Positions 16,572 to 25,235 of a stretch of DNA of 64,000 nucleotides are shown here, piece after piece; position 1 is the stretch's first letter; each line of letters starts with the position of its first letter. A program made the translations under genes and the position numbers. The DNA lies in contig JAVEDE010000027.1 of NCBI GenBank assembly GCA_030841105.1, forward strand, positions 1-64,000, written 5' to 3'. The notes under the pieces are model-generated. The model did no database searches and was not told the DNA's origin. It worked only from the letters and a program-made list of their open reading frames with translations. This DNA is from Pyrinomonadaceae bacterium. GTDB taxonomy: Bacteria; Acidobacteriota; Blastocatellia; Pyrinomonadales; Pyrinomonadaceae.

Positions 16572-18828
16572 TAACCTCTTCAAGGCCGCCCCGGCCAAGC
16601 GCATCCTCGGCCGCATCGCACCGGAGAATTTCATCGGGCGCAGCGAAGCCCTGCGTGAGATCGCCGCGCTCGCCCCTTCCACGTCGCCGCGCCGCGGCCT
16701 GCTCGTCCACGCCGCGCCCGCCGCCGGGGCGTCGGAACTGTTGCGGCAGGCTTACGACAAACTCTTCCGGCAGCGCGGCGGCGCGTCGCCGATCTACTTC
16801 GCCTTCACGCGCCACGAGCAGACCATCGCCGCCGCCGCGCGCCGCTTCCTCCACACCTTCCTCTCGCAACTCGTCGCGCACCGACGCGGCGATCACTCGT
16901 TCGTCAACGCGCCGCCCGCCCTGCGCGATTTGATTGACCTCGCAGACCCTTCGGATTACGAGTGGGTCGAGCGTCTCGTGTTGACCTACGAACGCGCGCG
17001 CGACGGCAGCGACGAACTCGCGCTCGTGCGCCTATGTTTTAGCGCGCCGGTGCTCGCCGCAGCGCGCGGGGCGCGCACCGTCGTGATGCTCGACGAGATA
17101 CAGAACATCGAAAAATTGCGCGGCGAGGTTGAACTCGGCAACGAGATCGCGCAGGTGTCCATGCACGGCGACGTGCCGTTCGTCCTGTGCGGCCTCAGGC
17201 GCGGCCTGCTCGACGAGTTGAGCGGCGGGAACGCGCCGCACCGCTTCGACGGCTTCGGCACGATCCACCTCGAAGGATTGAACGAGGCCGACGCACGCAC
17301 GCTCGTCGAACGCTTGGCCTTTACAGAGCGCGTCGCCATCAACGACGAGACGCGCGATCTCGTCGTGCAACTCTTCGGCGGCAGCCCCTTCTACATCGCC
17401 TCGTTCATGTACGCGGCGCACCGCGATCAAATCTCGCTCACGAGTTTTCTCGAATGCCAGAGAGTTTACGTTGACGAACTTTTGGGCGGCCGCATCAACC
17501 GCCGCTTCAACTCCATCCTCGAAGAGATCACGCCCTCGCACACGACCCGCCGCGCGCTCGTCCGCCTGCTGCACGAGGCGGCGACGAACGCCGGGGGCAA
17601 GTCGCCCGTCGAGGCTTGGCGCAGGCGTCTGGAACTCGAACCGGACGAACTCTACCCGCTGATGTTCGCCCTGCACGTGCGCGAACTCGCCAGCTTCAAC
17701 GCCACCTTCATGGAGATCGGCGCGGAGAGTCTCTGGCGCGATTACCTGCGAGCGAGCTACCGCCTGCAAGTCGCCGTCGAGCCGCGCGCGCTCGTCGTGG
17801 CCGACACGCTCGTCGAGACTTTGAAACGCGCGCCACAGACGATGGCACGTCACTACCGCCGCGCCGCCGCGCTCAACTTGCGCGAACTGCTCGCGCGCTT
17901 CGACGCGCAGCGCGTCGCCGCCAGCCTCCTGCATTACGACCGTTTCAGCCGCATCTACCGCGGCGTCGAATCGGAAGAGATCGAGATTGGTCTCGACGCC
18001 GAGACCGATCTGATACGTCTGCCGCAGGTCGTCCACGCGGCGAGTTGCGCCTCGTTCCACCCGCCGATGCTGCTCGTCGGCGACGAGGAGCGCTGCGCCG
18101 TCGCGCACGGCTTCGACGCGATGCCTTACACGGATGCCAACGAGATCGTCTGGCTCACCGCCGAGATTGATTCCAAACTCGAAGCCGGTCGCGCCGTCAC
18201 CGAAGTCTGGTGCGAACGCCTGACGCAGGTCGGCCATTCCTGCGGCTTCAAACGCTTCAAGCTGTGGCTGGTCGCTCCCGAAGGTTTTTCGGCCGAGGCG
18301 TCCGAGTTGTTGAGCGAGCGCGACGCGTTCAGTTCGAGCCGCAAACAACTCGAACTTTTGACCGCGCGGCTCAGTCCTGAGGCGACGGAAGTGGGCGCGA
18401 CCGGGGCGGACGCGCCCGATGAGTTCGAGATGGTGATCCCGATGGGCAGCGACACGGAACTGATCGCCGCGCACACGGTCGAGCAGATCGCGCGCCGTTT
18501 GGACTTCCCGGCCGAGGCCATCAACCAGATCAAAACCGCGCTCATCGAGGCGTGCATCAACGCTGCCGAGCACAGTCTCAGCCCCGATCGAAAAATTTAT
18601 CAACGTTTTCGTCTGGAAAGTGATAAATTAGTGGTCACGGTATCAAGCAGGGGTCTTATCGTGCCCTCCCCCACAAACGCCGGCACCAACGGCAGCGATG
18701 CACGAGAAGAAAATAACGGACGACGCGGCTGGGGTCTTAAGCTGATTCGCACTCTGATGGATGAAGTCGAGTTCGAGCGAGTTGACGACGGCACGCGCCT
18801 CCGCATGACTAAATACCTCCGTCGCTAG
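16561..18828 (+). CDS. Degenerate AAA/STAND-like NTPase fused to an RsbW-type histidine-kinase-like ATPase
   Basis: The 755-aa protein has an N-terminal NTPase-like module (about 10-330) in which the P-loop position reads HAAPAAGASELL and lacks the lysine, while a Walker B-like VVMLDEIQN remains. A helical middle region (about 330-610) follows. The C-terminal 140 residues are a GHKL ATPase of the anti-sigma kinase class: an N-box with Glu663 and Asn667 in EACINAAEHS, and a G-box in GWGLKLIRTLMDEV. It probably phosphorylates the STAS protein encoded next. Kinase activity on that partner is inferred from family and position. Confidence 0.82.
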   Translation: MSTDNLFKAAPAKRILGRIAPENFIGRSEALREIAALAPSTSPRRGLLVHAAPAAGASELLRQAYDKLFRQRGGASPIYFAFTRHEQTIAAAARRFLHTFLSQLVAHRRGDHSFVNAPPALRDLIDLADPSDYEWVERLVLTYERARDGSDELALVRLCFSAPVLAAARGARTVVMLDEIQNIEKLRGEVELGNEIAQVSMHGDVPFVLCGLRRGLLDELSGGNAPHRFDGFGTIHLEGLNEADARTLVERLAFTERVAINDETRDLVVQLFGGSPFYIASFMYAAHRDQISLTSFLECQRVYVDELLGGRINRRFNSILEEITPSHTTRRALVRLLHEAATNAGGKSPVEAWRRRLELEPDELYPLMFALHVRELASFNATFMEIGAESLWRDYLRASYRLQVAVEPRALVVADTLVETLKRAPQTMARHYRRAAALNLRELLARFDAQRVAASLLHYDRFSRIYRGVESEEIEIGLDAETDLIRLPQVVHAASCASFHPPMLLVGDEERCAVAHGFDAMPYTDANEIVWLTAEIDSKLEAGRAVTEVWCERLTQVGHSCGFKRFKLWLVAPEGFSAEASELLSERDAFSSSRKQLELLTARLSPEATEVGATGADAPDEFEMVIPMGSDTELIAAHTVEQIARRLDFPAEAINQIKTALIEACINAAEHSLSPDRKIYQRFRLESDKLVVTVSSRGLIVPSPTNAGTNGSDAREENNGRRGWGLKLIRTLMDEVEFERVDDGTRLRMTKYLRR

Positions 18829-18845
18829 AAGGGGCGAATAAAACA

Positions 18846-19250
18846 ATGGTTGACTCGCACGACCGCTCGCCGGTGCGCTCCGCGCGCAGCGGCGACATCG
18901 CCGTCATTTATGCCAGCGACTACCTCAACAAGCTGAGCGGTGAGCGCATCGAACGCGAATGCCGCGCCCACCTCGGCGCGGGCTGCCGCGCGCTCGTCGT
19001 GGACTTCAAAAACACCGGACTCGTCAACAGCATCGGCGTCTCGATCATGCTGGGCGTCATTGACGCGGCCGAGCGCGCGCACGCCCCGCTCGTCTTCTCG
19101 AACGTCAACTCGCAGGCGGCGCAACTCTTCGAGATACTCGGCCTGACGCTGCACGCCGCGCTCGCCGCCGACGAACACGCCGCGCTCCGCATGTTGTCGG
19201 ACTTGAACGTGGCACACCCCCAGCGCGTCCCGGTCGGCAAACACACTTGA
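18846..19250 (+). CDS. STAS-domain anti-anti-sigma-like protein
   Basis: The 134-aa protein is a likely substrate of the adjacent RsbW-like kinase. The STAS signature reads LVNSIGVSIMLG, where Ser62 aligns with the phosphorylated Ser58 of SpoIIAA; the usual preceding Asp is Asn here. Partner-switching proteins of this family bind the kinase when unphosphorylated. The gene lies 17 bp after the kinase gene and 4 bp before the HD-GYP gene. No sigma factor is encoded nearby, so the final target is unknown. Confidence 0.88.
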   Translation: MVDSHDRSPVRSARSGDIAVIYASDYLNKLSGERIERECRAHLGAGCRALVVDFKNTGLVNSIGVSIMLGVIDAAERAHAPLVFSNVNSQAAQLFEILGLTLHAALAADEHAALRMLSDLNVAHPQRVPVGKHT

Positions 19251-19254
19251 GTTG

Positions 19255-20529
19255 ATGTCAGACCAAACGACCAAACTGATCCACGCCTTCTCCGCGCTCG
19301 CCGACCTCGGCGAAGAACTGGCGGACACGCGCGACTTTGAGGAGATGGTGCGAACCACTCTCCACGTCGTGCTCGGCGCGCTCGGTGTCCGCCGCGGCGC
19401 GGTGGCCGAATACATGCAGGACGACGCCACGCTGCGCTTCGTCGCCGCGTGGGGTTTGGGTGATGATGCGCCCGCCACGCTCCCGTTCGCCGCCGCGAGC
19501 GCGGAGATGCTGTCCGCCCCGCACCCGCGCGCCCTGTCGCTCTCCGAAAGCGAGCAACTCAAACTCGTGCAGCATCAACTCGGCGACACGCTCGTCGCCA
19601 CGCTCGGCGAACTCCGTCTCCAACTCGTCGTGCCACTCGTCGTGCACAAAAAGTTCGTCGGCTTCATCCTGCTCGGCGACAAGGCGACGGACGAGGAGTT
19701 TACTGTGTACGAGAGGGAAGTGGTGCGCACGATGGCGCGGCACATCGGCGTCGGGATTTTCAACCACCGGCTGCTGCGCGAAGTCGAGCAGCGCGCGGAG
19801 GAGTCGCGCGGCCTCTACGACAACCTGCGCACCATCTACCGCGACACGGTGCGCGCCTTCGCCGCGGCGATTGATTGCAAGGACAAGTATACGCAGGGGC
19901 ACTCGGAGCGCGTCGGCAAGTACAGCGAGATCATCGCGCGCGAGATGGGCTGGAGCGAGGAACAGGTCGAAGGCATCGCCGTCGCGGGCTACCTGCACGA
20001 CATCGGCAAACTCGTAGTCGAGCGCGACATCATCAACGCGCCATACAAAATTGACGCCAAGCAGTCGTCAGAACTGAACCGCCACCCCGCCGCCGGTTAC
20101 GAGATACTCGCGCCCATCCAACACCCTTACGCCGACATTCCGCTGATGGCGAAGTATCACCACGAACGCATTGACGGGCGCGGCTACCCGGAAGGCTTGA
20201 CCGGCGATCAGATACCGCCCGGCGCGAAGATCGTCTCGGTCGCCGACTCGTTCGACGCGATGACGACCGACCGGACTTACAAGCGGCGCAAAGTTTTCAC
20301 CGAGGTCGTCGAAGACTTTCGCAAGAACGCGGGCAAGCAGTTTGCGCCGGAAGTTCTGGCCGCGCTCTGCCGCGCGATGTTGAAGGAAGTGAACGGCGAG
20401 ACGAAAGAGCGCGTGATGATCAAGCTGCTCGGCAAGGGCTATCTCGAACCCGAAGAGTGCCGCCCGCTGCTCGTCGAACTCATCGCCGAACTCGAATCCG
20501 GCGCGTCGCTCGCCGCCGGGAGCGTGTAA
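19255..20529 (+). CDS. GAF-HD-GYP cyclic di-GMP phosphodiesterase
   Basis: Hydrolyses c-di-GMP. The 424-aa protein has an N-terminal GAF domain (about 10-185), a short coiled-coil linker and an HD-GYP domain (about 200-400). Catalytic His248-Asp249 sit in HDIGKL, and the HHExxDGxGYP signature appears as HHERIDGRGYP from His302, so it should be active. ATG 19255 is preferred; a TTG at 19252 is in frame. Placed in one operon with a GGDEF cyclase, a kinase and a STAS protein, it supplies the degrading arm of the same circuit. Confidence 0.95.
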   Translation: MSDQTTKLIHAFSALADLGEELADTRDFEEMVRTTLHVVLGALGVRRGAVAEYMQDDATLRFVAAWGLGDDAPATLPFAAASAEMLSAPHPRALSLSESEQLKLVQHQLGDTLVATLGELRLQLVVPLVVHKKFVGFILLGDKATDEEFTVYEREVVRTMARHIGVGIFNHRLLREVEQRAEESRGLYDNLRTIYRDTVRAFAAAIDCKDKYTQGHSERVGKYSEIIAREMGWSEEQVEGIAVAGYLHDIGKLVVERDIINAPYKIDAKQSSELNRHPAAGYEILAPIQHPYADIPLMAKYHHERIDGRGYPEGLTGDQIPPGAKIVSVADSFDAMTTDRTYKRRKVFTEVVEDFRKNAGKQFAPEVLAALCRAMLKEVNGETKERVMIKLLGKGYLEPEECRPLLVELIAELESGASLAAGSV

Positions 20530-20560
20530 ACTTTCACCGGCCGTTTGGCGCGAAACTAAA

Positions 20561-20668
20561 AGCCCTACCACCGCGGAGGCGCGGAACAAAGTAGAAGAGA
20601 GGGCGCAGAGATTTAAATTTCTCTGCGCCCTCTCTTCGCGATCACCGTACATCCGCGGTGGTAGTGCT
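20561..20668. repeat. Long nested palindrome (MITE-like element) between convergent genes
   Basis: Outer arms 20561-20577 and 20652-20668 pair over 17 bp with one mismatch (CTACCACCGCGGA core). Inner arms 20594-20611 and 20620-20637 pair perfectly over 18 bp (GAAGAGAGGGCGCAGAGA) around TTTAAATT. The whole 108-nt element sits between the convergent HD-GYP and ferredoxin genes, flanked by AAAAGC and GCTTTAT, so it may also terminate transcription in both directions. Similar purine-rich palindromes are dispersed in many environmental bacterial genomes; mobility is inference. Confidence 0.8.
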
Positions 20669-20965
20669 TTATTGCGCGGCGGGCGTGCAGGCGGGGCCGA
20701 GCAGTGCGTCTTTCTTTAAGCTGATGATGGGGTGTTGGTCGGCCTCGGCGTTCAACGCGAGCCACTCCTGATATTGTGCGGGCAAGGACGCCTCAGAAAA
20801 GATCGCCTCGACAGGACACTCCGGCACGCACGCGTCGCAGTCAATGCAGGTGTCGGGGTTGATGTACAAGCGATCCCGCAGTTCATGGAAGGCTTCGACG
20901 GGGCAGACCGCCGCGCAGTCAGTGTATTTGCAATCAACGCAAGCCTCGGTCACGATGTACGTCAT
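20669..20965 (-). CDS. Seven-iron ferredoxin
   Basis: Small cytosolic electron carrier of the Azotobacter FdI/FdxA class, 98 aa. Two cluster motifs are visible: CVDCKYTDCAAVCP near the N-terminus and CIDCDACVPECP after it, consistent with one 3Fe-4S and one 4Fe-4S cluster. The tail (EWLALNAEADQHPIISLKKD) is the usual FdxA extension. ATG 20965 is chosen; a TTG at 20971 is in frame, and a GAGGAG ribosome site serves either. It is the last gene of the minus-strand cell-wall signalling run, though a functional link is not evident. Confidence 0.93.
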   Translation of the reverse strand: MTYIVTEACVDCKYTDCAAVCPVEAFHELRDRLYINPDTCIDCDACVPECPVEAIFSEASLPAQYQEWLALNAEADQHPIISLKKDALLGPACTPAAQ

Positions 20966-21034
20966 CGTCAATAATCTCCTCGATCAATCTCACTCGAATG
21001 TCTTCGCCCGGCGGGCGTCCCCGGCACACTCGCG

Positions 21035-21886
21035 TCAGCGCGGCTGGATGCGCAGGGTGTAACTGCAAATCTCGATCTTGTCGTCTGGCGCAACCGGCAC
21101 GCTCTCGTCGCGCGGGGCTTCGAGGCCGGAGATGAGCGTAGAGTTGCGCCCCTTGGCCGTCAACCAGTATTTGCCTTCGGGGTCGCGCGAGAGCGTCGCG
21201 TGCACGCGGCTCACTTCAGGGTCGCCCTTGATCGGCAGGTCAACGGCGACTGACTTCGAGCCGCGCCCGATGGTGATCTCCGGCTTCGTGATCGGAATGA
21301 CCTGTTGCCTGACGCCGCCCCGCCACAACTCGATCGCGTACAACTCGACGATGCGCGGGCTGACGCGCGTCACGTCGCCTTCGGGCGGTTCGTTCTCCTG
21401 CAAGGCTGCGTCGGGCGTCGTCGTCGCGCCGACTTCGGGAGTTGTGGTTCGCGCCGTCACCATCGTGTGGCCGCTCTCGGTCGCGTCCCACACGGGCTGC
21501 ACGCGAAACTGTCCCTTCTCCAAAGTGCCGTCCACGCGCAGTTCGACGGCGAAAGATTTCGTGGCGAGTTGCGTCGAGCCGCTGAGTTCGCGGGCGCGTT
21601 CGGAGAGCACGTAGAAAAGTCCCTGTTCCAGCCCGCGCCGCTTCTCGCCCTGCCAGTCCTTGTCGTCCTCGCCGCTCAGGTAGACGATGTATTCGGGCGG
21701 AATGTAGGTCTGTCCGCCGGGCGGCGTGAACATCTCGCGCTGCATCACGATCTCGATCTCGCGCGCGACCTTCACTAGAAACTCCTCCCAGACGCGACGC
21801 GGTTTCGCCTGCTCGTCAACGGAAGCGAGCGGGTCTTCCTCGCCCTCGCCATCAATCCACTTGCGTATGGATTCCAATATGCTCAC
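21035..21886 (-). CDS. FHA-domain phosphothreonine-binding protein (FhaA-like, short)
   Basis: The 283-aa cytoplasmic protein has an N-terminal FhaA/DUF3662-like region (about 1-125, RVWEEFLVKVAREIEIVMQ), a low-complexity linker, and a C-terminal FHA domain (about 205-283) with IGRGSKSVAVDLP and VSRVHATLS, the residues that hold phosphothreonine. The start is GTG, preceded by a GAGAGGTGG ribosome site. It lies just downstream of the Ser/Thr kinase and should read phosphothreonine made by that kinase. Confidence 0.88.
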   Translation of the reverse strand: MSILESIRKWIDGEGEEDPLASVDEQAKPRRVWEEFLVKVAREIEIVMQREMFTPPGGQTYIPPEYIVYLSGEDDKDWQGEKRRGLEQGLFYVLSERARELSGSTQLATKSFAVELRVDGTLEKGQFRVQPVWDATESGHTMVTARTTTPEVGATTTPDAALQENEPPEGDVTRVSPRIVELYAIELWRGGVRQQVIPITKPEITIGRGSKSVAVDLPIKGDPEVSRVHATLSRDPEGKYWLTAKGRNSTLISGLEAPRDESVPVAPDDKIEICSYTLRIQPR

Positions 21887-21936
21887 GTTTCAACCACCTC
21901 TCCATCATTAACTGAACCTGATGAACTTATATAAAA

Positions 21937-23541
21937 CTATCTTAACCGCGTCCCGTCGAGCCAGCCGCGGTCGGCCGACTCTTCGGTGATGCGGGGGAAG
22001 CCCCGCTGCATGATCTCCACTTCGCACCAGTTGCCGTTCACTTGCAGGATGCGCACGCGCGAGCCGCCCTCCACCTCGCCGACACGGTTATAATTTCGGC
22101 CGGGGCCGCTGCGCAAGTTTACATTAGTCGTCGTCGTCATCTCACGCCCCGCTTGCAGGCTGCCCGCGTTCGGGGCGGGCGCGCCCGTCGTCGTTGACGC
22201 CGCAGCGGGCGCGCTCCGCTGGCGACTGCGCACCTGATACTGTATGCCGAGCAGCAACAACGCGAAACCCGCGAGCAACAAGATCGCGACGATCCACGGG
22301 CGCGCGTGTTCCGTGAACCAGGTCTTGCGCGGCATCAACCCGCCGCGCTCTTTCGACTTCGACACCACTTCCTGCTGATTCGGCGACTTCTGAACTTTCT
22401 GTTCGGGCGGCGTCCGCGCGATGGCCTGTTCCGCCGCCGTCGTTTGCTGCGCGGGCGGCTGTGCCAGCGCGACGGGGACGACGATGCGCGGGCGCACTTT
22501 CGCGCCGCCCATCTGGCGCGGCTGTTCGTCGGGGCGTTCAAACTGCGCGGGCGAAGGTTCGGGCGGCAGCGGCGCGAGCCGTTGGCTGTGACCTTTGACT
22601 TGAGACAGGGCGCGCGTCTCTTCGCCGTTCAACTGCGTCAGCAGTTGCGTCTTCGGCATCAACGCGTCGCTCAGTTCGTCCCAAAACTCGCGCACGCTCT
22701 GGTAACGCTTCGCCGGGTTCGTCTCCGTCCCGCGGCGTAGTACGCGCAGCACGAACGACGCCCAAGGCGCGTCGGCCAGATGCGCGGGCAAGTCAGTGAT
22801 CGGACGCTGCGAGAAGCGGCGCGGGGCTTCGCCGGTCAACAGCATGTAGGCCGTCTTGGCGAGCGAGTACACATCGGCGGCGGGCGTCAGCAGCGTCACC
22901 GGACTCGTCAGCGAACCCGTGCCGTACACGCCCGCCTGCATGAGCGGGTGATGCTCCGGCGCGGCGTAGACGTCCGTCCCCACGCGCGTGATCAAGCCTT
23001 CGCCCGCCTCGATCTTGGCGACGCCGAAGTCTGCGATCTTGACGACCTCTCGGTCGGCCGTCAGCAACAAGTTCTGCGGCTTGATGTCGCGGTGAATGAC
23101 GTTGTGCTCGTGCGCGTGCGCGAGGCCGTCACAGATTTGATCGAGATAGTAGAGCGCGCGGTCGAGCGGGAGCGGCTGGCTGCGGCAGAGGGCGGCCATG
23201 TCGCCGCCGGGCAGGTATTCGAGGACGAGGTAGTGGAACGTCTGCCCGGACATGTCTATGGCCGTGCCGTGGCCGAGGCGGTTGATGATGTTCGGGTGGC
23301 GCACGCGGTCGAGCGCGACGGCCTCGTTGCGGAAATTTTCGATGAGCGTGTGTTCGAGTTCGAGGTCAATCGAGCCTTGCAGGAAGAGGTTGAGCGCTTT
23401 GATCACGACCATCTGGGGCGAGCCGCCCCCGGCCGCCGCGTCGCGTGCGAGATAAACTTCGGCATAGCTGCCGCGCCCCAGACATTCCAGAATGTCGTAG
23501 CGCCCGTCGAGCCTGCACTGTTGAAGTTTCAATTCACTCAT
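21937..23541 (-). CDS. Membrane Ser/Thr protein kinase with C-terminal SH3 domain
   Basis: The 534-aa kinase of the PknB type has a cytoplasmic kinase domain (about 14-295) with the glycine loop GRGSYAEVY, ATP-binding Lys48, HRDIKPQN at 150-157 (an RD kinase) and DFG from Asp171. A proline-rich linker follows, then one membrane helix (about 415-433), then an extracytoplasmic bacterial SH3 domain (about 470-534, VNLRSGPGRNYNRVGEV). PknB kinases in Gram-positives use PASTA repeats there; SH3 could play the wall-sensing role. The PP2C phosphatase is the upstream neighbour. Confidence 0.93.
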   Translation of the reverse strand: MSELKLQQCRLDGRYDILECLGRGSYAEVYLARDAAAGGGSPQMVVIKALNLFLQGSIDLELEHTLIENFRNEAVALDRVRHPNIINRLGHGTAIDMSGQTFHYLVLEYLPGGDMAALCRSQPLPLDRALYYLDQICDGLAHAHEHNVIHRDIKPQNLLLTADREVVKIADFGVAKIEAGEGLITRVGTDVYAAPEHHPLMQAGVYGTGSLTSPVTLLTPAADVYSLAKTAYMLLTGEAPRRFSQRPITDLPAHLADAPWASFVLRVLRRGTETNPAKRYQSVREFWDELSDALMPKTQLLTQLNGEETRALSQVKGHSQRLAPLPPEPSPAQFERPDEQPRQMGGAKVRPRIVVPVALAQPPAQQTTAAEQAIARTPPEQKVQKSPNQQEVVSKSKERGGLMPRKTWFTEHARPWIVAILLLAGFALLLLGIQYQVRSRQRSAPAAASTTTGAPAPNAGSLQAGREMTTTTNVNLRSGPGRNYNRVGEVEGGSRVRILQVNGNWCEVEIMQRGFPRITEESADRGWLDGTRLR

Positions 23542-23609
23542 GCGTCACAGAGCACTCTACTCAAAACCGCTTCAAGCCTTAACAAGGCGACTGTTGACAC
23601 CGGCGACTG

Positions 23610-25235
23610 CTAACGTTCCGGCGCGGGAACGGTGTCAACCGAAGGGACGGTCGCCGCGCCCGGTTCTTCGATGATGCCGGAGAAAGAATCGGATGCAAGG
23701 CGTTGGGCGTCGGCGTTGCCCGCGCGCAAAGCGGCGGCGGCGAGCGTCAACCGCGTGTCGAGTCGCAGCGGGTCGCGCCCCGGCGCGCGTTGCGCGTCAA
23801 CGCGTTCGTTGGCGCGCTTCAAGGCTTCGACCGCCTCCGGGTACTTGCCTGACAAAAAAAGCGCGCGCCCGTAGAGCGCGAGGAACATCGCGTCGGTTTC
23901 GTCGAGAGGGCGACCGCCCTTCTCGTCAGCCATCCGTTGCGCCTCCGACCCCGGCGAGAGGTCAACGGCGGCGCGCAGGCGCGCGTAACTGTCGTTGATG
24001 TTCAGTTCGCTGGCGGGCGTCGCGGTCGCGGTCGCTGTCGGGGCGGGCACGTTGTTGTTGCTGGCGGCAAGCGGCACTGCCGCCGCCTTGTTCTGCTGGT
24101 AGCGGATGCCGCCGTAGAAGGCGGCCGCCGACGCCGCGAGGAGTAAAAACAGGACGCCGAACCAACGGCTCGCGCGGCCGGTCGGGCTGCGACTCTCCGT
24201 TTGAACCGGGCGCGGCTGCGTCGTCGTGGCGGCGGGTGTCGCAGTGGTAGCTGCGGCCTCTTCCGTGTTGATGTGCAGCTTGCTGTTGCCCGCGCGCGGT
24301 GCGGCGCTCGTGTCCGGCAGGGCGTGCGAGGCCGACGTGGTGAGCGGGTTTTGAAAACGCTCGGTTGACCCTGTGACACTCCGCGCGGCGTCGGCGGCCG
24401 CAGACATTTGCGCCGTGCGCTCGGTCAGAAGCGTTCGGTCGTCCTCGTCTTCCGCCGCCGACGTGTTCGACGCCGCGCGCGCCGACGCGCCGATGCGGAT
24501 GATGACCGCCGTCAGATTGTCTTCCGCGCCGCGCTCGTAGCAGAGTCGCTTCATCTCCTCGCAGGTCGCGTTGAGTGAGTCGCCGCCGTTGAGGAGCGTG
24601 TTGAGTTCTTCATCAGGGATGTGGCGCGTGATGCCGTCGGAGCAGAGCAGGAAGATCGTGCCGTCTTCGACCTCGATGGTCTTCATGTCAACTTCGACCG
24701 CCTGCTCCGCGCCGAGCGCGCGGCTGATGACGTTGCGGCTCGGATGATTTGCCGCCTGCTCCGGCGACATCCTCCCGGCGCGCACCTCTTCCTCGACCAC
24801 GGAATGATCTTCCGTCTCGCGTTCCAGATGCCCGCCGGGCTTGAGCCGGTAGAGGCGCGAATCGCCGACGTGGCCGATGGTCGCGCGGCGACCGTCGAGA
24901 TGGAGCGCGACGATGGTCGTCGCCATCATCGAGAGTTGCCGTTGCTCGTGCGACATCTGGTAGATCGAAGCGTTGGCGCGCTGGATGGCGATCTCCATCA
25001 GGTCTTCGATGTCGTCGCCGTCCTTGTGGTGACGGAAGGCTTCGCCGAGCACTTCGACGGCGGTCTGCGAAGCGACTTCGCCCGCCTGCGCGCCGCCTAC
25101 GCCGTCGGCCACGGCGAAGATGCGCCGCTCCTCGTCAACGAGCATCGAGTCCTCGTTGAGCGGCCGCTTCTGGCTCAGTCCGCGGTCGGTGACGGATGCG
25201 ATTTCGACCAATACTTCGGCCTGTTGCTCACTCAT
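23610..25235 (-). CDS. PP2C-family Ser/Thr phosphatase with membrane anchor (PstP-like)
   Basis: Reverses Ser/Thr phosphorylation by the neighbouring kinase. In the 541 aa, the PP2C domain (about 8-250) shows VADGVGG at 42-48, GDSR at 124-127, SDG at 199-201 and EDN at 238-240, giving the metal-binding aspartates. A Thr/Ala-rich linker leads to one membrane helix (about 357-377). The C-terminal 150 residues include a short helical, TPR-like region. The start overlaps the ftsW stop in an ATGA arrangement, so the two are coupled. This order matches the actinobacterial pstP-rodA region. Confidence 0.93.
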   Translation of the reverse strand: MSEQQAEVLVEIASVTDRGLSQKRPLNEDSMLVDEERRIFAVADGVGGAQAGEVASQTAVEVLGEAFRHHKDGDDIEDLMEIAIQRANASIYQMSHEQRQLSMMATTIVALHLDGRRATIGHVGDSRLYRLKPGGHLERETEDHSVVEEEVRAGRMSPEQAANHPSRNVISRALGAEQAVEVDMKTIEVEDGTIFLLCSDGITRHIPDEELNTLLNGGDSLNATCEEMKRLCYERGAEDNLTAVIIRIGASARAASNTSAAEDEDDRTLLTERTAQMSAAADAARSVTGSTERFQNPLTTSASHALPDTSAAPRAGNSKLHINTEEAAATTATPAATTTQPRPVQTESRSPTGRASRWFGVLFLLLAASAAAFYGGIRYQQNKAAAVPLAASNNNVPAPTATATATPASELNINDSYARLRAAVDLSPGSEAQRMADEKGGRPLDETDAMFLALYGRALFLSGKYPEAVEALKRANERVDAQRAPGRDPLRLDTRLTLAAAALRAGNADAQRLASDSFSGIIEEPGAATVPSVDTVPAPER

